64,000 bases of DNA from Actinomadura harenae. GTDB taxonomy: Bacteria; Actinomycetota; Actinomycetes; Streptosporangiales; Streptosporangiaceae. The DNA lies in the NCBI RefSeq assembly GCF_003696215.1, contig NZ_RFFG01000047.1:1-64000 (forward strand), written 5' to 3'. Within the stretch, counting starts at the first letter, position 1. Each line of letters opens with the position of its first letter. The notes below the pieces were generated by a model. That model did not search any database, was not told the origin of the DNA, and saw only the letters and a program-made list of their open reading frames with translations. Below are positions 35,853-43,903 of this stretch, one piece after another. Both the position numbers and the translations under genes were made by a program.

Positions 35853-37055
35853 ATGGGGTCGACCCCTGCCCGAAGGATGTTGTTCGCCGCCGTGTGCGCG
35901 GTCGCGGTCGCGAGCCTCTACGCCGCACAACCCGCGCTCGCCCAGATCCGCGACGACCTGGACGTGCCGGACGCGCGCCTCGGCTGGATCGTCGCGGCCG
36001 GGCAGCTCGGCTACCTCGCCGGCCTGGCCGTCCTCGTCCCCTTGGGCGACATGATCGACCGCCGCAGGCTCATGGCGGGACACCTGCTGCTCACCGCCGT
36101 GGGCGCGCTGCTGGCCGCGACCGCCTCGCGAACCTGGGTGCTGCTCGCCGGGCTGGCCGTCGCGGGCCTGTTCGCGGTCGTCGTGCAGACGACGGTCGCC
36201 TACGCCGCGGCCTTGTCCACCCCCGAGGAACGCGGCCGGACGCTCGGCACCGTCACCTCGGGCGTCGTCATCGGCATCCTCGGGGCGCGGATCGCGAGCG
36301 GCGCGCTGGCCACGGCCTGGGGCTGGCGCAGCGTGTACGTCGTGCTCGCGGTGCTGCTCGTGGCACTCGCGGGTCTCGTCCTGCGAGTCCTTCCACCGGA
36401 CCCGCGCGCCGAACGCCCGACGTACCGGCAGGTGATGACGTCGCTGGGCGGCCTGTTCCGCGAGCGCCTGTTCGTCTCGCGCGGACTGATCGCGTTCTTC
36501 CTGTTCGCCTCGTTCGGCACGCTGTGGAGCGGCCTCGCGCTCCCGCTCGCGGCCGCGCCGTGGCACCTGAGCTCGGCCCAGATCGGCCTGTTCGGACTGG
36601 CCGGCCTGGTCGGCGCGCTCGGCGCCGGACGCGCGGGACGCTGGGCCGACGCCGGGTTCGCCAGCGCGGTCACCGGCGGCGCGCTCGCGCTCCTCGCCGC
36701 CTCGTGGCTGGCCATCGCGCAGGCGTCGTGGTCGCTGTGGCTCGTCGTCCTCGGCGTGGTGGTGCTCGACTTCGCCGTGCAAGCCGTGCACGTGAGCAAC
36801 CAGCACCTGCTCACCATGACCTACACGGACCGCACCAGCGGCGTCGTCGGCGGCTACATGATCTTCTACTCGCTCGGCTCCGCCCTCGGCGCCACCGCCA
36901 CGACCACCGTGTTCGCCGGCGCCGGATGGACCGGCTCCAGCGTCCTCGGCGCGGCCTTCGCCGTCTGCGCCCTCGTGGTCTGGGCGGCCAACCGCCGCCC
37001 GGCAGCGGCCCCTGAACCCGCCGCTTGCGGAACACCGGCCACCTCACTGAGATAG
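35853..37055 (+). CDS. MFS transporter
   Basis: The protein has 400 residues and twelve helices. The loop is VPLGDMIDRRRLMAGH (motif A). The N-terminus (YAAQPALAQIRDDLDVPDAR) is related to the MFS at 21526. Export of a drug-like compound is likely. The start ATG has AAGGAGGG directly upstream, and the longer open frame is dismissed because it runs through the HxlR gene. The WYL gene starts 5 bp after the stop, a probable operon. Confidence 0.92.
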   Translation: MGSTPARRMLFAAVCAVAVASLYAAQPALAQIRDDLDVPDARLGWIVAAGQLGYLAGLAVLVPLGDMIDRRRLMAGHLLLTAVGALLAATASRTWVLLAGLAVAGLFAVVVQTTVAYAAALSTPEERGRTLGTVTSGVVIGILGARIASGALATAWGWRSVYVVLAVLLVALAGLVLRVLPPDPRAERPTYRQVMTSLGGLFRERLFVSRGLIAFFLFASFGTLWSGLALPLAAAPWHLSSAQIGLFGLAGLVGALGAGRAGRWADAGFASAVTGGALALLAASWLAIAQASWSLWLVVLGVVVLDFAVQAVHVSNQHLLTMTYTDRTSGVVGGYMIFYSLGSALGATATTTVFAGAGWTGSSVLGAAFAVCALVVWAANRRPAAAPEPAACGTPATSLR

Positions 37056-37059
37056 GCGG

Positions 37060-37980
37060 ATGCTCGAAACCTCCGTGCGGCTGCTGCGCCTGCTGTCGCT
37101 GCTCCAGGCTCGCCCCGAGTGGAGCGGCCCCGACCTCGCCGAACGGCTCGACGTCACCACCCGGACCGTCCGGAACGACATCGAGAAGCTGCGCACCCTC
37201 GGGTACGAGATCGACTCGGCCAGCGGCCCGGCGGGCGGCTACCGGCTGGGCGCGGGCGCGGCGCTGCCGCCGCTGGTCCTGGACGACGAGGAGACCGTCG
37301 CGGTCGCGGTCAGCCTGCACGCGGCCGCGAGCGGGACGGTCGGCGGGATCGAGGAGGCGTCGCTGCGGGCGCTCGCCAAACTCCGCCGGTTCCTGCCGTC
37401 CCGCTTGCGGCACCGCGTCGAGGCCGTGCAGGCGGCCACGGTCTCGATCGCCGGACGCGGCCCGACCGTGGACGCCGACACCCTCACCGCCATCGCCGCG
37501 GCCGTCCGCGACCACGAGCAACTCAGGTTCGACTACGAGACCCACGACGGCACGTCCGCGTCCCGCACGGCCGAACCGCACCGCCTCGTCTACACCGGCC
37601 GCCGCTGGTACCTGCTGGCCTGGGACAACGCCCGCGAAGACTGGCGGACGTTCCGCGCCGACCGGATCAGCCTCCGCACCCCGAACGGCCCCCGCTTCAC
37701 CCCGCGCGAGCCACCAGAGGACGCCGGGGCACGCGTCCAACGCGGCATCGGCTCAACCGCCTGGCGCTACCAGGCACGAGTCCGGCTGCACGAAGCCCCG
37801 GACCACCTGCCCCCGTCCGTCGGCGTCCTGCACGACGACGGCGTCCTGGAAACGGGCGGCGACTCCCTCCTCAACCTGTCGGCGTTCCTGGGCAGCCTCG
37901 ACGTCCCCTTCACCGTCCTGGACCCCCCAGAACTACGCGCCTACCTCCACCACCTGGCCACCCGCTACTCCCAAGCCTGA
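37060..37980 (+). CDS. YafY-type HTH-WYL transcriptional regulator
   Basis: The protein has 306 residues. The N-terminal HTH_11 is at residues about 3-55 (LLRLLSLLQARPEWSGPDLA then RLDVTTRTVRNDIEKLRTLG). The middle is a WYL domain (HRLVYTGRRWYLLAWDNARE) and the C-terminus an WCX-like extension (LSAFLGSLDVPFTVLDP). WYL proteins often bind nucleotide or nucleic-acid ligands and regulate neighbours, including efflux or defence genes. It starts 5 bp after the MFS stop, so it is probably in the same operon. Confidence 0.9.
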   Translation: MLETSVRLLRLLSLLQARPEWSGPDLAERLDVTTRTVRNDIEKLRTLGYEIDSASGPAGGYRLGAGAALPPLVLDDEETVAVAVSLHAAASGTVGGIEEASLRALAKLRRFLPSRLRHRVEAVQAATVSIAGRGPTVDADTLTAIAAAVRDHEQLRFDYETHDGTSASRTAEPHRLVYTGRRWYLLAWDNAREDWRTFRADRISLRTPNGPRFTPREPPEDAGARVQRGIGSTAWRYQARVRLHEAPDHLPPSVGVLHDDGVLETGGDSLLNLSAFLGSLDVPFTVLDPPELRAYLHHLATRYSQA

Positions 37981-38038
37981 CACCCCCATCCCCGTGTGAT
38001 GGCCCTGCCTTGATATCGGTGGTGACGCTGGATGGTCC

Positions 38039-38090
38039 TCAGCGCAGCAGGATGCGGTGGCGTAGCAGGTCGAATCCCGCACGGCCGCCC
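38039..38090 (-). pseudogene. C-terminal scrap of an ISL3-like transposase
   Basis: The minus strand reads GRAGFDLLRHRILLR followed by TGA at 38039-38041. ISL3 transposases end with the string MYGRAGFxLLRHRILL. Only about 15 codons are recognisable, and upstream the frame (PEVSRSEG) no longer matches. No flanking inverted repeats are visible. It indicates a past insertion here, but the assignment rests on one short motif. Confidence 0.4.
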
Positions 38091-38172
38091 TCTGATCGGC
38101 TGACTTCGGGGAAAGGACATACCCCGGGCCGGTGCGGAGGCCGGGCCGGGGCATGGGTGTGCTCTGGCGGTG

Positions 38173-38529
38173 CTAGATGTACTCGAGGAGCCAGCCGACC
38201 GGGTTGTTGTCAGCCACGTCGGCGCCGTTCTTCTTCACGCGCCCGACGGCGATCTTCTGGATGCCCTTGGGGAGCTTCTTGGCGTGGCGGCCGTCGGCCT
38301 GGTTGATGTCCCAGTCCGTGGCGGGGAGCCAGGTCGTGCCGTTGTGCATGGTCACCTTCAGGCGCACGTCCACCCAGCTGGAACCGAAGCTGAGGTAGGC
38401 GTCGCCCCACACTCCGGTCTGGTTGGGCTGGGGGATGGCCAGCAGGAGGGCGTACCTGTAGTGGATGATTCCGCCGTTCTCGTTGTACGCGAAGCCTTCG
38501 GGGATCTCGCCGAGCTGGAAGTTGGCCAT
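38173..38529 (-). CDS. Unrecognised 118-aa protein
   Basis: An ORF with consistent codon use and a GGAG site about 7 bp before ATG 38529. It has no signal peptide, and the predicted composition is beta-rich with several Trp and Tyr residues (IHYRYALLLAIPQP, VWGDAYLSFGSSWVDVRL, TDWDINQADG) and ends WLLEYI. There are no Cys. I do not recognise a family. A beta-sandwich lectin- or bacteriocin-like structural fold is possible but not supported by any motif. It stands alone on the minus strand with an AT-richer stretch (about 38610-38630) upstream. Confidence 0.6.
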   Translation of the reverse strand: MANFQLGEIPEGFAYNENGGIIHYRYALLLAIPQPNQTGVWGDAYLSFGSSWVDVRLKVTMHNGTTWLPATDWDINQADGRHAKKLPKGIQKIAVGRVKKNGADVADNNPVGWLLEYI

Positions 38530-38858
38530 CTGTACTCCTGCCTGTGAGGAGAGCGCCGCCGTTCGAGGAGCGGACTTCTCGGGCTTCCGCAGATCCTCAC
38601 GTTAGGTGAACGTTCCGTAACGCAAGAGGGGGTGATGCGCCACATCCGGCGGGCCGTCGGGTCAGCCAACTGCGCCGTGTAGGTGCATTCCGCGAGGGGT
38701 GAGCAGAGGCGGAGCTCAAGACCCGAGTGAAAGGGCAGCCGTCCCATGGAGTGGATCGGAACGGCCCGTGGTGATTTGCTCGCACAGCCTCCCTGTGGCC
38801 ACATCATCCACCCCGGCCGCCCACCGGTTGCGCCTCGCGGCGAATGACCGTGCGGCGC
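38530..38858. other. Gap without recognised genes
   Basis: This 329-bp stretch lies between the unknown 118-aa gene and the LysE remnant. It holds the upstream region of the 118-aa gene, AT-richer around 38600-38640. No open frame here is supported on either strand. Confidence 0.5.
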
Positions 38859-39102
38859 GAACTGCGCTCCGACGTGCCCCAGCGTCGGGTCCACGAACTG
38901 GGGCAGGAACGCGATGGTGCAGGTGGCCATCTTCGGGTTGAGCCGGTTGGTCACCAGTCCGTTCAGGTACGCGCGGCGCGCGGACACTCCTGTGCCGGCG
39001 ACGGCCTCGTCCGCGTCGGGCACCACATGTCCGGACCAGGCGTGACCATCGCGACCAGCGTCGTCACGAAGAAGGCCGCCATCAGATGCTCGTTGATCGG
39101 CA
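38859..39102 (-). pseudogene. LysE-family exporter remnant with internal deletion
   Basis: ATG 39102 begins MPINEHLMAAFFVTTLVAMV then TPGPDM, the LysE N-terminus with its diagnostic TPGPD. After this about 26-codon fragment the sequence continues in another frame as AYLNGLVTNRLNPKMATCTI then AFLPQFVDPTLG. This matches the middle of LysE exporters (NxLNPK, FxxQFV). Most of helices 2-3 and the C-terminal half are missing. It is dead. It lies 67 bp downstream of the cupin gene, which fits an old cupin-LysE operon. Confidence 0.7.
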
Positions 39103-39168
39103 TCCTCTGATCGTGATCGTTTCAGGACGTTGCCGCCCCCCGCATCTTCGGATGATGAGACGCCGGGG

Positions 39169-39480
39169 CTACATCCTGCCCTTGCGCTCGACGACGAGGA
39201 TGCGCGCCTGCGGCTTGGGGTGGGCGACGTGCTCGTCCCCTTCGTCGGCGTAGCAGATACGGCCGGGCGCGAGGTGCTCGACCATCTCCTGGCCGTCGCG
39301 GCGATAGTGCATGTCCACAGCGCCGTCCAGGACGACGAAGACCTCGGGCCCGTCGTTGACATGCCAGATGTAGGGCTTGTCGGTCCAGTGCAGCCGGACC
39401 GTGGCGTTGTCGATCTCAGCGATGTCCAGCGCACCCCAGGCGCGATCAGCCGTAAAGGTTGTGGAGTCAACGAAACGCAT
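39169..39480 (-). CDS. Small cupin-domain protein
   Basis: The protein has 103 residues. A single cupin barrel is present with WHVNDGPEVFVVLDGAVDMH (first motif), GQEMVEHLAPGRICYADEGD, then EHVAHPKPQARILVVERKG (second motif). The metal ligands appear as His/Glu. The family is diverse: isomerases, dioxygenases or sensors. ATG 39480. It stands upstream of a LysE exporter remnant. No current partner is evident. Confidence 0.8.
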   Translation of the reverse strand: MRFVDSTTFTADRAWGALDIAEIDNATVRLHWTDKPYIWHVNDGPEVFVVLDGAVDMHYRRDGQEMVEHLAPGRICYADEGDEHVAHPKPQARILVVERKGRM

Positions 39481-39632
39481 GCCGAGATCATCGCACCAGC
39501 GACATCGGCCCTGATCAGCAGGGTGCCCGCCCCGTCGGCATGGGCGGCGAAGACCGCTGCATGGCCTACGCTCCGCCCGCCCGTCATGGAAACAGGTGCG
39601 CTCAACGGAGAGCGATCAGAGACCATGATCGG

Positions 39633-40100
39633 GTGCCTGACCCGCTATGGGAAAACGTTCGCCACCTGTTCGAGCCGGACGGCTCGTTGCTGGACGCCTA
39701 CGTCTTCGACACGACCGTCGCCGACTGGCAGAACTTCGTTGATCTCGTCCGGTCTGCGGGCTGGTGGTTCTCCTACTCTGAGGACGGCCATGCGGCGCGC
39801 CTGCCCGAACGCGTCGAGGAGGTACTGGCCCGACGCAGTGAGATGGGGGTGCTGCTGCAGGTCAGGCCGGCCTCCGAGGTTCTGGTCAACGTCCACTTCT
39901 TCACCGAGGGCGAGATCGAGGTGGATCTCGACCCCCGAGAACTCCGGGGCCAGGAGCAGCTCAACGCCGTATGCGCGTTCCTCCGAGTGGTCAGCCGACG
40001 GCTGGGCAAACCGATGGTCCTCACCCCCGAGAACGGAGCCGCCCACCCATTGATCACCTACGACCTCGCCACCGACCAAATCCTCCCGCTCCGGGTCTGA
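39633..40100 (+). CDS. Hypothetical protein
   Basis: A 155-residue open frame from GTG 39633 begins VPDPLWENVRHLFEPDGSLL and continues with VADWQNFVDLVRSAGWWFSY. It then has a conserved-looking end (AAHPLITYDLATDQILPLR). Acidic, no signal peptide, no membrane helix and no catalytic motif. An immunity or regulatory protein is possible, but nothing in the sequence proves it. The start is uncertain as the frame is open 174 bp upstream. It is 26 bp before the PadR gene. Confidence 0.6.
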   Translation: MPDPLWENVRHLFEPDGSLLDAYVFDTTVADWQNFVDLVRSAGWWFSYSEDGHAARLPERVEEVLARRSEMGVLLQVRPASEVLVNVHFFTEGEIEVDLDPRELRGQEQLNAVCAFLRVVSRRLGKPMVLTPENGAAHPLITYDLATDQILPLRV

Positions 40101-40126
40101 AGCGGATATACCTCGTTGGTCGATAT

Positions 40127-40480
40127 ATGCTCGCGTTCGTGACGCGACAGAATCCCTCCCTGACGGAACCGCAGTACTTCATCCTTGCCGCGCTCATGGA
40201 CGGGCCCTTGCACGGCTACGGCATCCTCAAGGCCGCCGAGCAGGCCACCGGCGGGCGGCTCCGGATCGCTGTCGGCACGCTCTACGGCGCGCTGGAGCGG
40301 ATGGAGCGGGCCGGGCTGGTGGCCGCCGACCATGAGGAGATCGTGGACGGACGGGCCCGGCGCTACTACCAGCTCACCCAGGACGGCACCGAGGTGCTCG
40401 CCCGGGAGGCGCAGCGGATGCAGCAGGCGGCGGCCGTCGTCATCGGCCGCTCTCAAGACGTCGGGGTCGCCCCGGCATGA
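40127..40480 (+). CDS. PadR-family regulator
   Basis: The protein has 117 residues. It begins with a HTH-containing segment, LTEPQYFILAALMDGPLHGY then GILKAAEQATGGRLRIAVGT, and a winged part (RMERAGLVAADHEEIVDGRA). The family controls efflux and membrane-stress genes. It overlaps the next gene by 4 bp (ATGA). Sequence around its start (GGATATACC-TCGTT-GGTCGATATATG, about 40103-40130) is roughly palindromic and could be the operator. The ligand is unknown. Confidence 0.9.
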   Translation: MLAFVTRQNPSLTEPQYFILAALMDGPLHGYGILKAAEQATGGRLRIAVGTLYGALERMERAGLVAADHEEIVDGRARRYYQLTQDGTEVLAREAQRMQQAAAVVIGRSQDVGVAPA

Positions 40481-41439
40481 ACCGTCTCCTGCTTGCGGCC
40501 TACCCCAAGTCCTTCCGCGCTCGCCAGGGAGCGGAACTGCTGACCTGCCTGGACGAGGCGTATCCCGGCCGGTCCTGCCCCCCGCCGCGCGAGATCGCCG
40601 CCCTGGTGCGCGCCGGGGTGCGGGCCCGTGCCCGCGCCGTCGTTGACGACGCGTCCCGGCCATGGTGGCTGGACGGAGTCCATCTGGCCGCGCTCGCCCT
40701 CGCCGTCCTCGCGCTGGCGCCGTACCTCCAGGACGTGTGGCACTGGGCACTGCGCATCGATCCCGGTCAGCACGCCATCGTCTTCCGCTTCGCCGGCTGG
40801 TACCCGTGGGCGCAGGGCCCCGGGACGCAGACACGGCTGCTGCCCTACGGGCTGCTTCCCCTGATCTGCCTGGTCGCCCTGCTACGTGGTAAGCCGTGGA
40901 TGGCAGTGCCCTCCGCGGCGGCGATGATCTACGCCGGTGCCACGATCGGCGGCTCCACGGCGATCTTCGGCGACGAGGGCCAGCAGGGCCTGGGCTACTA
41001 CGGGCTGGCCGCCCCGATCACGTCCCATGACCTGGTGTTCTCGGGGACGCTGTTCGCCGCGTGCATGGTGCTGGCGGTGTGTCGTCCCGGTCGGCTGCGA
41101 CGCCACTCATACCTCTGGCTGGGCCCCGTCGCGCTCGCGATGGCCGTGGCCGGCGGCCTGCACATCGTGGCGATCGGTCCGGTCTTCCAACGCGGCCTGT
41201 TCGCCGTCGAGGTCGCCGCGCTGATCGTCGCATGGGTGGCGACGGCCTCGACCGGCGACCACCGGTGGCTGATCCCCGTCACGGTCGTCGCGCTCGTCCG
41301 CACGCAGGCGATCGTCGCCCAACCGGACTGGTACATGAACTCCCTGCCGAGCCTGGTCGTGATCCTCCTCCTGATCACGCCGCTGCCGGTCCTCGGGATC
41401 ACCGCCCAGCTCCGGCGGAGCCGGACGCTCCTCGACTAG
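40477..41439 (+). CDS. Membrane protein coupled to PadR
   Basis: The protein has 320 residues. The N-terminus (RLLLAAYPKSFRARQGAELL) is the common start of PadR-partner membrane proteins, a cytosolic helical part followed by about 6-8 hydrophobic segments. No transport or enzyme motif is identified. It overlaps PadR by ATGA, so translation is coupled and it is the probable regulated target. Function is unknown. Confidence 0.8.
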   Translation: MNRLLLAAYPKSFRARQGAELLTCLDEAYPGRSCPPPREIAALVRAGVRARARAVVDDASRPWWLDGVHLAALALAVLALAPYLQDVWHWALRIDPGQHAIVFRFAGWYPWAQGPGTQTRLLPYGLLPLICLVALLRGKPWMAVPSAAAMIYAGATIGGSTAIFGDEGQQGLGYYGLAAPITSHDLVFSGTLFAACMVLAVCRPGRLRRHSYLWLGPVALAMAVAGGLHIVAIGPVFQRGLFAVEVAALIVAWVATASTGDHRWLIPVTVVALVRTQAIVAQPDWYMNSLPSLVVILLLITPLPVLGITAQLRRSRTLLD

Positions 41440-41494
41440 GGACAGATCCCCACGCGTTGGCCGAGCCGCCCCTCCAAGAAGAACTGAGAAAGCG

Positions 41495-42412
41495 ATGACC
41501 CCGCACGACCACTCGACCCTGCCCATGGCCCCGGAAAGTGCGGCCGACCCCGGCCGTCCGCGGACGGCACGTCCGCGGATCTCAGCCCCGCTGCACCTCC
41601 TGGGGCTCCTCGCCCTCTACCTGGTCGCCGTCTGCACTCCGTTCGGGCAGCGGGCGGAGAACGCCCTGCTCAAGGGGGTCGGCGCCGAGTCGGCATGGAT
41701 CTACGACTGGTCGGGGTCGGACTATGGCACGTCCGCCGCGCCGCCGCTGGACGACACCGCCCTGCCCACCCTGCTCCTCGGCATGGCCGTCATCGCGGCC
41801 GTCACCGTGGCCCGTCGGTGCTGGTGGCGGGGCTTCGCGGCGGCCGGAGTCGTCGCGGGGACGTTCGGGGGCACCGAGGTGCTCAGTAAGAAGGTCCTGC
41901 CCCGTCCGGATCTCATCGGCGCGCCCGACATGCTCACCGAGGCCAGCTTCCCCAGCGGGCACGTGGCCATCCCCGCCGGGCTGGCCCTCGGCGCCGTCCT
42001 GATCGCTTCCCCTCGCGTCCGCCCCTACGTGACCATGGTCGGCATGATGTGGCTCGCCGCCACCGCGGGCGCCGTCCAGGCCCTCTACCACCACCGGCCC
42101 AGCGACGTGCTGGGCGCCACGCTGCTGGCCTGCGCCTGCTACAGCCTCGCGGTCCGGCTTCTGCCGGCCGCCGCCGCATCGAACGCCCCGCGGACGCCTC
42201 GTGCGCTGCCGACCGTCGCCCTGGCCCTGTCCGCGATCGGCGCGCTCGCCGCCGGCGCACGGGACGACTCCCTCACGGAGTCGCTGGTCTTCGCAGCGGC
42301 GGCATTCCTGTGCGCGTCCCTGCTCTGGTACACCACGGCCGAGCGCCCCTCCCCCACCGCGAACGCGCCACTGACCGAGTCCCAACCACGTGCTCACCGA
42401 TCAGGAACATGA
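41495..42412 (+). CDS. PAP2-superfamily lipid phosphatase
   Basis: The protein has 305 residues, with about six hydrophobic segments. The three PAP2 motifs can be seen as KKVLPRP, SFPSGH and HHRPSDVLGATLL. The general PAP2 catalytic His appear in SGH and HHRPSD. It dephosphorylates a lipid such as phosphatidic acid, undecaprenyl pyrophosphate or sphingolipid phosphate at the membrane. ATG 41495 follows GAAGAACTGAGAAAG, a weak ribosome site. It is 55 bp after the PadR-coupled membrane protein. Confidence 0.85.
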   Translation: MTPHDHSTLPMAPESAADPGRPRTARPRISAPLHLLGLLALYLVAVCTPFGQRAENALLKGVGAESAWIYDWSGSDYGTSAAPPLDDTALPTLLLGMAVIAAVTVARRCWWRGFAAAGVVAGTFGGTEVLSKKVLPRPDLIGAPDMLTEASFPSGHVAIPAGLALGAVLIASPRVRPYVTMVGMMWLAATAGAVQALYHHRPSDVLGATLLACACYSLAVRLLPAAAASNAPRTPRALPTVALALSAIGALAAGARDDSLTESLVFAAAAFLCASLLWYTTAERPSPTANAPLTESQPRAHRSGT

Positions 42413-42743
42413 TCGGACCTGTCCCACGACCGGGCCCACCACCCCTCAAAGCCGTCCTCGCCCATATCGGGGTGCTCCCCGCGCGGGGAGCAGGCGCCTG
42501 GGCATCGCGGCAATGCCGGGCAGTAGAGCGACCTGGTGGGCACGCGCGACAACCGCGTCCGTCGGCGGGTGCTGTTTCAGAGCATCGCCATGCGGCGTGT
42601 GGAGGACTATGCCGTGCTGCCGACGCCGCAGGTTCAGCCACCGCCGGAAGGCATGAACGGCACAGCCAAGGCAATATCTATCCACGGAGAGTGACGACAG
42701 GCCCTCTGCCTGCTGCGGCTAACGCCCGGAGGGAATCGCCGAG
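42413..42743. other. Gap with a perfect 18-bp palindrome
   Basis: This 331-bp stretch precedes the UbiA gene. It contains GCTCCCCGCGCGGGGAGC (42474-42491), a perfect palindrome that can fold as a terminator-like hairpin without a U tail. A minus-strand frame at 42446-42685 has no support from composition or motif. The region otherwise holds the UbiA promoter. Confidence 0.5.
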
Positions 42744-43763
42744 ATGCTTCCTGACGCCGCTGACGGGACCCCGGGTGCGACCGCCCGGCCGCGTGAGGGG
42801 GCAGCGGAGCCGCAGCTCACGAAGCCGCCGGCAAACGTCAGAGGGCTGGTCAACGAGGCGCTCGCCTCGGCACCCGGCTCACGCCTCGGCCCTGGGCGAT
42901 GGGTCCGGCGCGAGGTCCACGTCACCTGGCGGATGACCGCTGACAACCTCCTCGCGAACATCCCCTCGCCCCTGATGTTCGTCCTCGGCGCATGCTTCCA
43001 CCTCCATCTGGGTGCCCTGCAGACCGCCGTGCATGGGGGAAGGATCATCCTCCTGCAGACGCTGTACGGATATGTCTTCGACGCCTCCAACCAGTCCCGA
43101 GGCGCGGACGAGGACCGCATCAACAAGCCACACCGTCCCGTCCCGTCAGGATTGATCACGCCTGGCGGCGCCCGCCGACGCTTCTGGTGTGTCATGCCCG
43201 TGTACACCCTGGCAGGCTGGGAGCTGGGCGTCCTGGAATGGGTACTGCTCTTTCAGGCGGTCACCACGTTCCTCAACTTGCTCTGCCCACCACGCGCCTA
43301 CCTGTGGTGCAAGACGCCCTGCATGATCCTCAGTACCGTCGCCCAACTCGCCGCCGCATGGCAGTCCGTCGCGCCCATCGACTCCACCGCCGGGTGGTGG
43401 ATCCTGATCATCCCCGTCCTGTTCTGCCTCGCCCTGCCCTTCGAGGACGTCAGGGACATGGCCGGAGACCGCGCCGTCGGCCGCCGCACGCCGGTACTGG
43501 TCCTGGGCGAGTGGCCCCTTCGGATCTGGTTTGCCGGCCTGCTCGCGTGCATCCCCTTCGCCCTGCACTACGCGCTGTACCTCCCCACCCGCGCCCCCGG
43601 ACCCCGAATCCTCTTCTGCGACATGGCCCTCGCCATCGCCTGCTGGACGCCCGCCTTGAGGGCCCTGCTCCTGCGGAACACCGCTGCGGACCGCCTGACC
43701 TACCAGCTCCTGATCACCGCATACGTCATCACGATGCTCACCGGTCCCGTCCTGTGGTACTGA
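42744..43763 (+). CDS. UbiA-superfamily prenyltransferase or terpene cyclase
   Basis: The protein has 339 residues and about eight hydrophobic segments. The first Asp-rich motif is NQSRGADEDRINKPHRPVPS (NQxxGxxxDxxNKPxRPxPSG) and the second is PFEDVRDMAGDRAVGRRTPV (DxxGDxxxGRRT). These bind Mg and polyprenyl diphosphate. Substrate options are a quinone- or aromatic-prenyltransferase, or one of the stand-alone UbiA-type terpene cyclases of streptomycetes. There is no prenyl diphosphate synthase or aromatic partner gene near. The start ATG (42744) follows GGAGGG about 10 bp upstream. Confidence 0.88.
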   Translation: MLPDAADGTPGATARPREGAAEPQLTKPPANVRGLVNEALASAPGSRLGPGRWVRREVHVTWRMTADNLLANIPSPLMFVLGACFHLHLGALQTAVHGGRIILLQTLYGYVFDASNQSRGADEDRINKPHRPVPSGLITPGGARRRFWCVMPVYTLAGWELGVLEWVLLFQAVTTFLNLLCPPRAYLWCKTPCMILSTVAQLAAAWQSVAPIDSTAGWWILIIPVLFCLALPFEDVRDMAGDRAVGRRTPVLVLGEWPLRIWFAGLLACIPFALHYALYLPTRAPGPRILFCDMALAIACWTPALRALLLRNTAADRLTYQLLITAYVITMLTGPVLWY

Positions 43764-43903
43764 CTCCTGCCGCTCAGAGCGCCCGGTTTCGATCACTCAG
43801 GGCCTGTCATGCGATGTGAACCGGCTCCCCAGAACCGCTGGGGCCGCGCCACCCTCTACCTCCACATCCCGGCGCTTGTGAAACGGCCGACATCATCGGG
43901 CAG

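Noticed and set aside
42474..42491. CCCCGC...GCGGGG palindrome resembling a type I-E CRISPR repeat core
   Set aside because: Only one copy is present, with no second repeat at spacer distance and no cas genes, so it is a simple hairpin.
42446..42685. 79-codon minus-strand frame before the UbiA gene
   Set aside because: No ribosome site, no recognisable motif, and the string resembles antisense of GC-rich DNA.
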